Assembly (NCBI GenBank): GCA_001695595.3 | Contig: MBPM02000024.1 | Location: 124,001-188,000, forward strand | DNA: 64,000 nucleotides | Direction: 5' to 3' | DNA from: Plasmopara viticola | Lineage: Eukaryota; Oomycota; Peronosporomycetes; Peronosporales; Peronosporaceae | In this document: positions 21,077 through 31,454 of the stretch, piece after piece | Layout of the letters: each line of letters opens with the position of its first letter | How positions within the stretch are numbered: the first letter of the stretch is position 1 | Notes under the pieces: model-generated | Told to the model about the DNA's origin: nothing | Databases searched by the model: none | What the model saw: only the letters and a program-made list of their open reading frames with translations | Program-made: the position numbers and the translations under genes

Positions 21077-21220
21077 ATGTAGAGTATCAAGTAGAAGAAA
21101 TTCTTTTTTAAATTGCAAAAAAGCGACATTCGTTGTTATTATGTGTGTCTCAGCTAAAGCGGGAGAGTGCGACGTGAACACGCTTATTAATATTCTAAGC
21201 GAAGTTGGGTGTAGTGTACC

Positions 21221-21293
21221 GCGGATGTAGCTTAAATGGGAGAGCGCTCGCTTAGCATGCGAGAGGCACAGGGATCGATATTCTGCCTCTCCA
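21221..21293 (+). tRNA. tRNA-Ala (AGC)-like gene or pseudogene
   Basis: The 73 bases fold as a tRNA. The D stem pairs GCTT with GAGC. The anticodon stem CTCGC/GCGAG encloses TTAGCAT, giving anticodon AGC. The T stem CAGGG/TTCTG closes with two G-U pairs around ATCGATA. The acceptor stem GCGGATG/CCTCTCC has two mismatches (positions 2-71 and 6-67) but keeps the G3-U70 pair that identifies alanine tRNAs. There is no intron, and A- and B-box-like sequences are present. The mismatches leave open a decayed copy. It directly abuts a PPAN fragment at 21294. Confidence 0.7.
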
Positions 21294-21470
21294 GGAGGCT
21301 TCATCGTCCACATCACTGTCTAATGCCGATCCAAAACCAGCCCCATTGCCCAGCACGTTGTCGCTGATATCCACAAACATGTTTAAATTATAAAGTTCGG
21401 CTTTTACAATAGTCTTGAAGCTTTTGAAACTCCCTCCTAAAAAGTTGCGAGTATTTTCCGTATATTTCAA
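21290..21470 (-). pseudogene. PPAN/SSF1-like fragment, minus strand
   Basis: The minus frame contains VDISDNVLGNGAGFGSALDS followed by DVDDEA. This matches the conserved segment read in the longer PPAN-like pseudogene at 21797-22748 (LEDISD, LGNGAG, SEVDD). Only about 30 recognisable codons remain, ending where the tRNA-Ala-like gene begins. Upstream flank (21420-21780) is shared with the flank of the fragment at 33190-33600. Confidence 0.65.
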
Positions 21471-21509
21471 GCAATGCTCCTCTTTGCTTGGGATTTAGAG
21501 AATGTTCTT

Positions 21510-21591
21510 GGCTGGACGGATCCCCGACTACCCTATTGTCAAACATTGGTGGCTGGACGGATCCCCGATAACCCTACCGTTTAACATTGGC
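21510..21591 (+). repeat. 41-bp tandem duplication
   Basis: Two imperfect 41-bp units (21510-21550 and 21551-21591) each begin GGCTGGACGGATCCCCGA. The homologous flank near 33750 has a single unit, so the duplication is specific to this copy. Confidence 0.8.
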
Positions 21592-21796
21592 GCACCATGC
21601 AGACTTATTTCTGCTTGTAAAATTCTTTTAACTGTCGTTTTGCACCAAAGTTCGTTAACTTCTTTTCGTCACATATTCCCGTTCTGCATAAAAACTATAA
21701 CGTTTCTCCTCCATGACTTTTTGCACCAGCCATAGAATATACAGCGCTGGCTGATCGTTTTCGAAGGTGCTTGTATCAAATTATATTGTCGAAAGT

Positions 21797-22748
21797 CCCC
21801 GGCTTGTGGTAACCGATGATTTAAGGACGCCTGACGACCACCTGAAGCTGATGAACGTGAAATTTAACAGATGTTTCCAGCTCTTGACTTGCAAACGGCA
21901 TTCTCCGAGTGCAGACGCGTGGTCTTATTAAATAATGAAAATGAGACGGATACGGTCGAGGTTCCTCAGTACGTCATTCGTGCACCACCACTAGGGCTTT
22001 CGAGGAGTGTCAAGAACAATGTGAAAGCCAAGGTTCCGAATCTAAACAAATTAGAGGATATCAGTGACTAAGTGCTGGGCAATGGGGCTGGGATTGGCTC
22101 GGCTATAGACAGTGAAGTGGACGATAAAGCCACACACGTGACGTTACCGGACTCGTTTCTTAAACGTGGAAATCTCAAGGCAGACAAAAGTGCAGTGCGA
22201 TTGACAGAGATCGGGCCACGACTTCCACATAGCTTGACTAAGGTAGAGAGCGGTGTATGCGAGGGCGATGTCTTGTACCACGCGTTCAAGACCAAGACGC
22301 CTGAGGAGTCTGCTAAGGCCAAGGCAAAGCACGAAGCCGCTTTGACGCTCAAGCGTCAGCGTCGTGAGGAACAAGAGAGTAATGTTGCGAAAAAGCAGGA
22401 GATAAAGGAGGCCAAGAAGCAGCAAAAGGCCGAACGTAAGCGAAAGCGTGAGCAGGGCAAAAATGAAGATGAATGTGATGGGACTACTGCAAACAGTGAC
22501 GGCAAAGATGACGACTCGGAGCTTGACGACGTTGAATGTTATCGACAAGAAGTCGGCGAGGACCTTGAAAACTACATGTTTTAAGACAAAAGAAGGCATC
22601 AAAGAACCAGCAAGACATGGCAAAGGATGCACGTGTGCAGAAACCGTCGGACGTGGCGAGCCCGGACAAGAAAAATCGTTTCTCAAAATCAGGCGTCGGG
22701 GCTCCAAAAGGGCAGGTCATTCGCCAGCGGCAGCCAAAGAAAAAATAA
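21797..22748 (+). pseudogene. Peter Pan/SSF1-like (Brix domain) pseudogene, C-terminal half
   Basis: Reading across three frames gives the C-terminal part of a PPAN/Ssf1-type protein, which acts in 60S ribosomal subunit assembly in the nucleolus. Landmarks in order are DDHLKLM, MFPALDL, CRRVVLL, VPQYVIRAPPLGLSRSVKN, LEDISD, LGNGAG, VRLTEIGPRL, CEGDVLYHAF, a long lysine- and arginine-rich coiled tail, an acidic stretch and a basic terminus (GAPKGQVIRQRQPKKK). Lesions are a frameshift near 21870, a TAA at 22069-22071 and a frameshift/stop near 22582. The N-terminal half of the Brix domain is missing. It lies 235 bases upstream of F2 in the same orientation. Confidence 0.8.
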
Positions 22749-22933
22749 GGCAAACCTTGTTACTCTGTTCTTTGCGTCTGAGTTCCTGATGAAGTTGATA
22801 TTTTCGAACAGAAATGCAACTTGTTTCTGAGGATCGTAAGTATACCTCAAATTAGTCGTTCTTTTCCAAGAAACAAGGCTTTACGCCGTTGAAAGCTAGA
22901 GTGATGTGATCCGACTCAATGAGGCAACTTGCA

Positions 22934-22946
22934 CCTCATTCATTAC
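22934..22946 (+). promoter_or_regulatory. Initiator-like motif upstream of F2
   Basis: CCTCATTCATTAC lies 49 bases before the F2 ATG, the same spacing as in F1 and F3. The core TCATTCATT is shared by all three. Confidence 0.5.
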
Positions 22947-22982
22947 GTAAAATCGCGCAAAGCCAAACGTCAGATGCATCAT

Positions 22983-24146
22983 ATGGGAGAATACGAAATT
23001 TATTGTAAGGTGCTGTCCATCTTAGTTTATAATGAATACGCGTGGCAAGAAGCAATCAACACTTTGCTTCAAGCAACCACAGATGAGGTGAAGAACGTAT
23101 TAAAAAAATTGCTAAGTTTCGAGCAGCGCCGTGTCTCGCAAGATGCCATGCTGAGATTCATCAGTCTTCTTCCTCAAGACGAGTGGACCGTGTTCGCTTG
23201 CGATCAAATGCTCCAGGAGCCTGAACGATGGTGTAGCTGGGCGGTGGCTTTAATACTTCGAAAAGCGATGGCTTTATCTACAGGGAAGACGCTGTTGCTA
23301 GCCGAAATTAATTGGGCCCAACGTCTAAGTAATGTTGATCGTGCCATCGGCAGTGGTTCTCCAACCACAATTACGTCGGCTATTGGAGATAATGCACTGT
23401 ACGTCGCCGAAGGTTCGTACGACTATGACACTGACAACTGTTCACCTTTTTGCTGGATGGATGAGTGGACACCCGATTGGAAGAAAGAGCAATGGCGACT
23501 CATTCCAGCACCGATGGGTTCGTCTAACTTCTACGTTGTCAGCGTATACACAAAAGGCTACCTTTATGCCTCAAACATACCTGTATGTAATGATTCCGAC
23601 GATTACTCATTGAAGAGGGTTCTTGTATGTGACTTTGAAAAACTGCCAGATTTGGCTGGCATCTGGCGCTTGATGAAGCTGGAAGACAACCGGTGTGCAT
23701 TTTACAATGTCAAACATGAAACTTTTCTCACTTCTCCGGCGAAGGCTGTCGAGTTTTGTCGACGTGCGGTCGTCACGAGCACATTTGATCCCCTTGATGA
23801 GAAACGCTTTGAGTGCCGTGAGTGGAAAATAAAACTAGCAACCATACCGTTGTTGGAGCAGGGACTGCACTTTTTCTTTGAGCGAAAATATGCCGAAGCT
23901 GTGCAGACGCTTACCACTATCCTTTCTGAGAAAAGTTTATCTACTGCTCATCGCAAGAAAGCGCTGAGCTATCGCATGGTAGCGAATTGGATGCTTGGAG
24001 AGAAAGACTGCGCTGATGTAGACGCTGCTCTTCTTGAGCCTTTCAACGGGTGCCCAGATTACTTTCTGATTGCTCTCCACGAAAAGCTAGAGGATGATGA
24101 CAAGAAGCTCCTGCAACACTTTGCCGAACTTTCGTTTTCAGTTTGA
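22983..24146 (+). CDS. Unknown-function 387-aa family protein F2
   Basis: I do not recognise the family. The ATG at 22983 is chosen over the upstream in-frame ATG at 22929 because it gives exactly 387 residues and aligns with the starts of F1 and F3. Residues 1-120 look helical (FEQRRVSQDAML, LLPQDEWTVFACDQ). Residues about 135-285 contain three W-[RK]-[LI] segments (near 171, 228 and 281), each preceded or followed by strand-like Y/V-rich stretches and a YLYA or TFLTS turn, suggesting a beta-trefoil or similar beta domain. Residues about 290-380 (LLEQGLHFFFERKYAEAVQTL onward) resemble a TPR-like helical array. No signal peptide, RXLR or transmembrane segment is evident, so a cytoplasmic or nuclear location is likely. 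About a quarter of residues differ from F3, yet both frames are intact. Confidence 0.85.
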   Translation: MGEYEIYCKVLSILVYNEYAWQEAINTLLQATTDEVKNVLKKLLSFEQRRVSQDAMLRFISLLPQDEWTVFACDQMLQEPERWCSWAVALILRKAMALSTGKTLLLAEINWAQRLSNVDRAIGSGSPTTITSAIGDNALYVAEGSYDYDTDNCSPFCWMDEWTPDWKKEQWRLIPAPMGSSNFYVVSVYTKGYLYASNIPVCNDSDDYSLKRVLVCDFEKLPDLAGIWRLMKLEDNRCAFYNVKHETFLTSPAKAVEFCRRAVVTSTFDPLDEKRFECREWKIKLATIPLLEQGLHFFFERKYAEAVQTLTTILSEKSLSTAHRKKALSYRMVANWMLGEKDCADVDAALLEPFNGCPDYFLIALHEKLEDDDKKLLQHFAELSFSV

Positions 24147-24370
24147 TTCTGGGATTCAAAATGAAATTCTTAGACAGGTGCAAATTGATTTTCATTTCAA
24201 TAGTCTCCTGCTCTTTGTATGCTCTAAGTTTTATTGGAATAACTTTTGAGCCACTTATTGTATGTACTTGGCTTACAATACTAGATTCCTTTCTTTACTT
24301 AGCCTATTATTGCGTCGCGACCGGAAGTACTGACCATAAACATAATTGGAGTCACCTGATGTGATTCGCA

Positions 24371-24590
24371 CGCATTAAGTGGTGTAACCCCCAACACTCC
24401 CACTCAGTGCTAATGCTGTGTCGGCTTAGATCCAATGCGACTTGCCTGCAGCAGATACTTCAAGTCGCTTGGTTACCAGTGCCTTGAAGAGCATGTCGGC
24501 AAGCTAATCCTCCGTCAACACATACTTAATCGCGATGATGTCTCGGGCAACGTTCTCCCGAATAAAGTAACGGCATGTTAAAGATTAAAA
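24371..24590 (-). pseudogene. Degenerate Copia 3' end (RNase H and LTR edge)
   Basis: The plus strand reads CAACACTCCCACTCAGTGCTAATGCTGTG, closely matching 41732-41759 in the minus-strand Copia at 41609-46039. This is followed by RNase H-end sequence with many changes (for example the AAGAGCATGTCGGCAAGCT stretch). It is an old antisense fragment. Confidence 0.6.
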
Positions 24591-24689
24591 TTTCTTAGAG
24601 AATCCGGGTCAAGACAACAAGAAAGTACGCGGACTGGGGAGAAACATTATTGGCCGACGATCAGGATCAGGAGTTATGGTGATGGTTGG

Positions 24690-24905
24690 TGGCGAAATGG
24701 TGATATCAGCATACACTGGCTTCAAAGCAGTACATGGTTCATTGCTTTTGCAACAAAGATGTGTTGTGGGGTCGCGCGATACTCATGGATCTCGGTCACA
24801 AGCAACATTGGTCTGGAAGGACAACTAAGGTGCTATCTAAAATGCTAGCAACGCTGGTCGCAAAATTAAAATCGAGCACGTCAACATCCGTGGTACAAAT
24901 TTGAA
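24690..24905 (+). pseudogene. Degenerate Copia RNase H fragment
   Basis: Plus-strand words match the RNase H part of Copia: TTGTGGGGTCGCGCGATACTCATGGATCTCGG (compare the region near 9755-9790), then an AAGGACAACTAAGGTGCTATC stretch equivalent to the EDNQGAI segment. Frames are broken. Confidence 0.6.
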
Positions 24906-24979
24906 CCGAATTTAGAGGTTTTGCGATATTTTTCCCTAGGCAGAGTCGAGTATACATTGCCATGACTCGACATTGTACG

Positions 24980-25725
24980 AATATACATCAGTACACTATC
25001 AAGTTTAAAGTTTGTCACCTCGCATCCACGAAGTACCGCTCGAGGCCATCAACTAATAACAATATGGAAAGAACACAGATAATGGTTCAGCTCTGCTCTA
25101 CAACAAAGACATCTATAGAAAAAAGAGGAAATGTATTCGTCAAACGAGCCCTTTCAACACTCAATGAAGGTATCACGGTACATGATATTAATGCGATTGC
25201 AAATTTTATTGTCCCGCTTAAAATTGTTTACTCGTCTCAGCAGCAATGATTGTATTTTCATCGACGAGGCACCCATAGACGTATCTGTCGTTCGCAACGT
25301 TGGCATGGATGCACTAAGCTCCACCACCATCGTCATGAATGCATCCTTATTCCACGCACTGGCGACCTGCTTGAAGCCATACTTTACTTTATTCAGCCTA
25401 CACACCATGTTGTGTCATCTGCAATGTATGCATGTATACGCGCTCCGTGAGCTCGCTCTTTGATTATGTAGTATCGAGGTCAAGCACTTCCATGTGGAGC
25501 TAGCATTGGCCTCTGCCAGCACAATCCTGATGGGGCTCATGTTCGCCATCGGCGAGTGCGTCTAGGAAGATCGACATCGAATTTTTGGTCAAAATCCATC
25601 GCGACAAGTCTAGCTTCGTAGCGCACCACTCATGATCTTTCCGCTTCTTAGCCACTACCCAACTAGTTGAATGTTCTTTGTCTTCGATATAAGCGATAAG
25701 GATCCGTTCTTTGCGTAAGCATCAG
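24980..25725 (-). pseudogene. Older antisense Copia relic, RT part
   Basis: The minus strand carries RT-like pieces: CRLNKVKYGFKQVASAWNKD near 25390-25340, and an ANMSPIRIVLAEA-type stretch near 25540-25500. It is continued on the other side of the inserted Copia copy 2 (30186-31190), which carries the integrase-side pieces, in the order expected for one minus-strand element. Confidence 0.65.
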
Positions 25726-25871
25726 TGTTAACATTACACCGCTGAATGCATGTTGAACAGGTGGATTGCTTCACAGTAATTACAAGTACGTCACAATTAG
25801 TAATTACATATGGTAGCCATTCATTGGTCAGGATAAATATATTCACTTCGGTTTTTACTTTCTTCTTAACA
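25726..25871 (+). repeat. 5' LTR of Copia copy 2
   Basis: 146 bp, TGTTAACATT to TTCTTAACA. One base differs from its partner at 30035-30180. Confidence 0.95.
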
Positions 25872-25919
25872 GGTTAACAGCCGCAAACGACAGCCTCGCA
25901 TCACCACACCGTCACCGCC

Positions 25920-28900
25920 ATGACTACCAACCGCACCGAAGTCCTCCTAGGAGATGGTAACTACTACCATTGGGAGTTCAACATGAGAATGGCCCTCGCA
26001 AGAAAAGGGCTGCTGGGACACATTATGGGCGCGAAGGGCGAGAGCGAAATAACGGAGACGTGGCTCGTGAATGACGCCAAGGCATTGGGTATAATTGCCC
26101 AGGGCGTCGAGATACAACACCAGACCAAGATACGGTCTGCTACTCGTGCCTTGGAGGCATGGGGAACGCTTCGCGATTTCTACCATCGTTCCACTTTACA
26201 CAACCGTGTCACGATGACACGGCGCCTTCATGACTTTGAGATGGAGAGTGGCACTCTCATGGTAACATCTGGACGCGTTCGATGAGCTGGTCGTGGGACT
26301 CCAGATGACGGGAGAGCCGGTAGATGAATCAAGACAGCTAGTGGTGCTTCTGAGCAGCTTGCCGGCGGAATATGAAGTTATATCTTCTATCGTGGAGAAC
26401 GCCAAGGACATCACTCTGATCGAAGTCAAGGAGAAGCTGTTGAAGGAGTCAGACAGACTACAGAAGAAGGAAGCAAGTAAGAAAGCGTTTCGAGCCACAG
26501 ACAATGATGGACGGATCAAGGGCAGACGAGGAAGTGGCCGCAAGATTTACGCGCCACGCAAGGGCGGCGGTTTTCGGGGAAAATGCTTCAATTATGACCA
26601 GACTGGTCATATGAAGCGGGACTGCTCAGCTGCTGAGAACCGTTCCAGAAACCGTTATAGCGGTAATGATGCAGTGTTTGCTGTGGGATATGAGCAATCA
26701 GTAAGCTGGCTGATCGACAGTGGTGCGACGTCACACATGACCCCTCACCGAAGTGATTTGATCGACTTCAAGCAACTTAAAGACGACATCAAGGTAACAA
26801 TTGCAGATGGCAGAAAGTTACGCGTCGAAGGAGCTGGAACTGTGAAGCTTATCGGCTTAGATGGAAGACGCATATCGATATTGGAAGTGCTGCTTATCCC
26901 TGGACTTGACATGAGTCTACTGTCGGTGGGAAAGCTTGCCGAAAGTGGACTAAGTGTGGAATTTCAGCGTGCTTCGTGCATCATATGGGACAAGAACGAA
27001 GCTTTAGCAACTGAGACAAGAAATGGGAAAGCTTACACACTGGATTGTGAGCAAGAGGAGGCACGATTGGTGCAATACTCGGGAGTTGATAGTCAGTGGG
27101 AGTTATGGCACGCTCGTATGGGACATCCAAGTGAGGACGTTTTAGTGAAGACTATGCGATCCACAGAAGGTATTCCTGCGCTAAAACAAGGTTAAAGACC
27201 CTGTGTGGTGGATGCATGAAGGGCAAGCAGACGATCGAAGCCTTTCCAGGACGATCCATGACAAAGACATCACGTGTATTGGAATTAGTTTACACTGACG
27301 TGATGGGACCCATGAAGACACTTTCAAAAGGAGGTGCTAAATACATTTTGACGTTTGTGAATGATTATTCACGATATGTGGTGGCTTACTTTCTGGCAAA
27401 GAAGAGTGAAGTTGCCGACAAGATCAAGATGTTCAAAGCACTGCATGGGAATTAGTGGGGAACCCGTATCAAGTGCCTGCGTTCGGACAATGGAACGGAG
27501 TTTGTCAACAAGACAGTTACGGATTTATGTCAGCGGAACGGTATCATACATCAGCGTACAGTACCATACAGTCCCCAACAAAATGGAATTGCAGAACGAA
27601 TGAACCGTACGATAGTGGAAAAGGCACGGAGCATGCTACACTACAAGTGTGTTCCGACATGTTGGTGGGCAGAGGCAGTAAGCACTGCGGTGTACCTGAT
27701 CAACCGCTCTCCTAATACAATGCACCCAAATAGCACCTCATATGAACTGGGATTTAAGATGAAGCCACGGATGGATCATCTTAGGGTGTTTGGGTCTCAT
27801 GGATATGCTCACGTTGATCAAGTGAAGAGGACGAAGCTCGAAGCCAAAAGCTTCAAGTGCATGTTCCTTGGTTATGCCGAAGACACCAAGGGATACCGAG
27901 TTTACGATTTGGAGAAAGACAAGATATCAGTATCACGGTCGGTGAAGCTGGACGAGCGTGAAGTGGGCGGCATTTATGATACACACCCGCCCAAACAAAT
28001 AAAAGTGATACATGTTACCAAAGACAACGATGAAAGTGCTGTGTCCGGGCCGACGGAACGCCAACAAGATCAAGATGAACCTATGGAGGGTGAAGGAGAA
28101 GATGAAATTCCAGATGCTCCAATGAATGAAGAGGAGTCCGACACAAATGAGTCAAGGGTCGAGATGCTTCGAGTACCGACCTCAGTCACTCTGAACTGAC
28201 AGAGTACAGAACTCCTACACTGGATGCACAGGAAGGTCGATTGGTATTTCGACCGCAAGTGGAACGTTCAAGGCGTACAAATGAACCAATGTTGTTGCTG
28301 GAAAACGGATCAGATGCCGATGAAAGTCTGGGAGGAAGCGAAGGACCACCATCTTCAAAGCGTGCAAGGATTGATGAAGACGGCCTGATAGCTGAAGCTG
28401 TTCTCGCTTACGCTGTGAGTGTCTGTGAAGAATCAGACTTGCCTACCACGTATGCGCAGGCAATGTCTAGTGACGAGGCGAAACAGTGGCGACAAGCGAT
28501 GGACGCCGAATTACAGTCGCATCGCAAAAACAAAACATGGACACTCGTTCCACGAGAATCAATTGGACGTACGATTGGATGCCGCTGGGTTTTTGCTAAG
28601 AAGCGTGAACAGAATGGATGTGTTGTGCGCTACAAAGCACGATTGGTGGCTAAAGGTCTCAAGCAGAGATACGGCGTGGATTTCTTCGAGACTTACTCTC
28701 CAGTGGCCAACATGAACTCAATTCGAGTTGTACTCGCAGTGTGTGCGGTATTAGGCTACAAAATGGAACAGCTGGACGTCGACACCGCCTTTCTCAACAG
28801 TGTACTGTCGGATCGTGTTCACATGGAAGTTCCAATTGGTGTTAAGGGAGCTCAAGGATTTGCGTGTCAGCTGAACAAAGCTATATATGGTCTCAAGCAA

Positions 28901-30021
28901 GCTGCAAGCGCTTGGAACAAGACGATCGACCACGTCTGCAAGAAGAACGATTTTAAAAGTTGTGGAGCGGATCAATGCGTCTACGTGAAGAAAGTGGTGG
29001 AAGGTTTTGTGTACGTATGTCTTTATGTCGATGATATGATCATTGCAGCCAAGACGAGCGACGAGATTTTAGAGGTCAAGGGGATGCTTAAAAGCGTTTT
29101 CAAGATGAAGGATCTCGGTATGGCGAAGTTCATCTTGGGCATGTAGATCGACCACGACATGTCAGCTTCCACACTAATGATCAAGCAAACACGCTACATT
29201 AGCGACGTGGCTGAGCGATCTGGACAGAAAAACGCCAAGAACGTCGACAATCCGTGTACGTCCGGTCTCAAGCTGTCAACATCACAGTCACCAAGTACAG
29301 AAGCTGAGTGTTCAGAGATGCGGTCAAGACCATACCGCTCACTAATTGGATGTCTGCTATATGTTACAACTTGCACTCGGCCGGACGTCGCATACATCGT
29401 GACAAAACTGTCTCGATTTCTTGAAAAACCGGGATTACCACATTGGAACGCCGCAATTCGTGTATTGCGCTACTTAAATTCGACACGTCATCATGGGATC
29501 GTTTACCAAAGAGGGACGGGAAAGTTGATTATTGAAGCTTTTTCGGATGCTGACTGGGGTAGCAACACCGATGACAGACGGTCTGTCTCAGGTGTGTTGA
29601 TCAACATTGGTAAAGCTCCGGTTGTATTCAAGTCCAAGTATCAGAGAACAGTTGCACTAAGTTTCGCAAAAGCAAAGTATATGGCGCTCAGCTTGTGCAC
29701 ACAAGAATACTTTGGGCGCGCGCAATGCTCAAGGACATGGGTCAAGAACAAGTGGGAGGCACGCAAATATGGGAAGACAATCAAGGTGCGATAGCTTTGG
29801 CAAACAACGCGGGCTACCACGCACGTACAAAGCACGTGGACATCAGACATCACTTTATTCGGGAGAACGTTCAGCATGGATTACTCAAGATTGGCTACAT
29901 TGATACAAGGAGTCAGCTTGCAGATATGCTAACCAAGGCGCTTGGAACCAAGATGCTGAAGTATCTGCGCGAAGCCTCCGGAATCAAGACCAAGTCAGCA
30001 ACAGAGGACACACAGCATTAG
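25920..30021 (+). pseudogene. Copia gag-pol polyprotein, copy 2, inactivated
   Basis: Gag starts at 25920 and shifts frame near 26265-26285 (the lesion shared with copies 1 and 3), resuming as a 300-codon frame from 26293 to 27195. The zinc knuckle reads CFNYD, so its second cysteine is tyrosine. The protease IDSGATSHM is at about 26713-26739. A deletion near 27190 breaks the integrase zinc region, and TAG occurs near 27453. The integrase core and the 199-codon frame 27600-28199 follow. The RT runs 28241-29146, with YVDD at 29024-29035 and a TAG at 29143-29145. In RNase H the usual AEAEY is FAKAKY, losing acidic residues, and a frameshift follows near 29705. It is defective despite its young LTRs. 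Confidence 0.93.
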
Positions 30022-30034
30022 CGGTGAGTGGGAG

Positions 30035-30180
30035 TGTTAACATTACACCGCTGAATGCATGTTGAACAGGTGGATTGCTTCACAGTAATTACAAGTACGT
30101 CACAATTAGTAATTACATATGGTAGCCTTTCATTGGTCAGGATAAATATATTCACTTCGGTTTTTACTTTCTTCTTAACA
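30035..30180 (+). repeat. 3' LTR of Copia copy 2
   Basis: 146 bp, preceded by the polypurine-like GCGGTGAGTGGGAG and followed by the target-site duplication ATCAG. Confidence 0.95.
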
Positions 30181-30185
30181 ATCAG

Positions 30186-31190
30186 ACATTTTATTCGTCG
30201 CTTTCACACATTCTTAAGCATCATCACTGTTCGTGACTTGCTGGTACGTAGGGGGCATAACAATTCTTGCCTACATTTGTAGCGTAGGCCAAACGGTCTC
30301 AGCGACTACGTCTCTTCATCAACTCAAAGTCTCTTTGGTGATAGCAGCCAGAAATGGTCATCTTTGCACTTGTCGAGATTAGTCGATTCTAGTCCGAATA
30401 ATGGGACCGGCTTCTGTGCACGATGAGTTCCTTCTGCTCCAGGATGAAAAACAATATTGTCCGGTGCTCACACTCGCTAAATTTTCGTAAGTTTTCCCCA
30501 TGTCGACACAGGACTGGCTATCGAATGATTAAAGCGCTTCAATCTTTTGCTGGCTGCATTGTCTTGTCATCTGTTACACACGCTAGCTATCCATTACTTC
30601 GTACGTCATCACGCGAAGATATGGTCCCAATCCTTATCACAAGAACAAGCTTTGGTGATCGTGTCCTGAGTCCCGTTTACCTAGAAGTCATCAAGCGCCA
30701 GCGATCGGGTCAGTCTCACCATATTCATCTCTAAGTCCCAAGACTCCGGAACTCATAGTCTACTCTCTGTAGCCAACAAACAGGCACTTAAAACCATTAA
30801 GGTCAAAATTTGTCCTCTTGCGTACGTTTTTCTGTGATTTAAGCACATGCAAATCTCCAAGCTCTGACTTCCGCCCAAAATCTTACTTATAATGCAACGT
30901 CCAAGTTTACTTTGATGGCCGTACGATTGATGTAGTACACCGCTGTACTCACTGCTTCAGCCCACTGAATAGTTGATGTGCCCTTGTGTAAATGCCTCGT
31001 GCTTAAAAATTGCGTTCTGCAGATCCGTTTCGTTGAGGCTTTACAACACAATGCGCTCTTACATATGATCCTTCTGCCCCAAAATTCGACGATCCTCTTG
31101 TTTACGAACTCTGTAAACTGTTCGATTGTAAACATTATATATGCTTTCTCAGTTAGTTTTGAAGACTTTCTTGAGCTCATTTAATTTTGT
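30186..31190 (-). pseudogene. Older antisense Copia relic, integrase part
   Basis: The minus frame 31180-30887 includes FTEFVNKRIVEF and WAEAVSTAVYYINR, the integrase C-terminal signature of Copia (compare WWAEAVSTAVYLINR in copies 1-3). Further antisense pieces extend to 30186, where Copia copy 2 was inserted. Frames are broken throughout. Confidence 0.7.
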
Positions 31191-31454
31191 TGTGGCGGTG
31201 GAGAGCCAATAGTAGTTGTCAGGAAATAGCATGAATTTATAAAAGCTCTCCATATAATATCACTTCCCAAGTCGTTTTGAGCATCTAGCACTCCTTCTCC
31301 GCCTACTTTGCTCCGCTTGCCGTCCAGGCCTCAATCAACAGCCAATCTGTCGAAAGCTTTCTTTGCAACTATGTTATAGATATCGTTTAATCAAAATGAT
31401 TTATTATCGGATCGATATATTCCAGGGTTCCATTTTTGGAGCGCAAAGAATCAT

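Larger units (their letters stand above)
25726..30180 (+). mobile_element. Copia LTR retrotransposon, copy 2 (full length, young)
   Basis: It is 4455 bp with 146-bp LTRs at both ends (25726-25871 and 30035-30180) that differ at a single base (GCCATTCAT versus GCCTTTCAT). The 5-base target-site duplication ATCAG is at 25721-25725 and 30181-30185. The near-identical LTRs mark a recent insertion. It interrupts an older Copia relic of opposite orientation. Internal order is gag, protease, integrase, RT, RNase H. Confidence 0.96.

Noticed and set aside
22144..22707. 187-codon minus-strand ORF
   Set aside because: It is the antisense shadow of the PPAN-like pseudogene, whose plus-strand reading has clear family motifs.
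22929..22982. Longer N-terminus for F2 (start at 22929)
   Set aside because: The 18 extra codons cover the initiator-like motif and have no counterpart in F1, F3 or F4, whose conserved start aligns with 22983.
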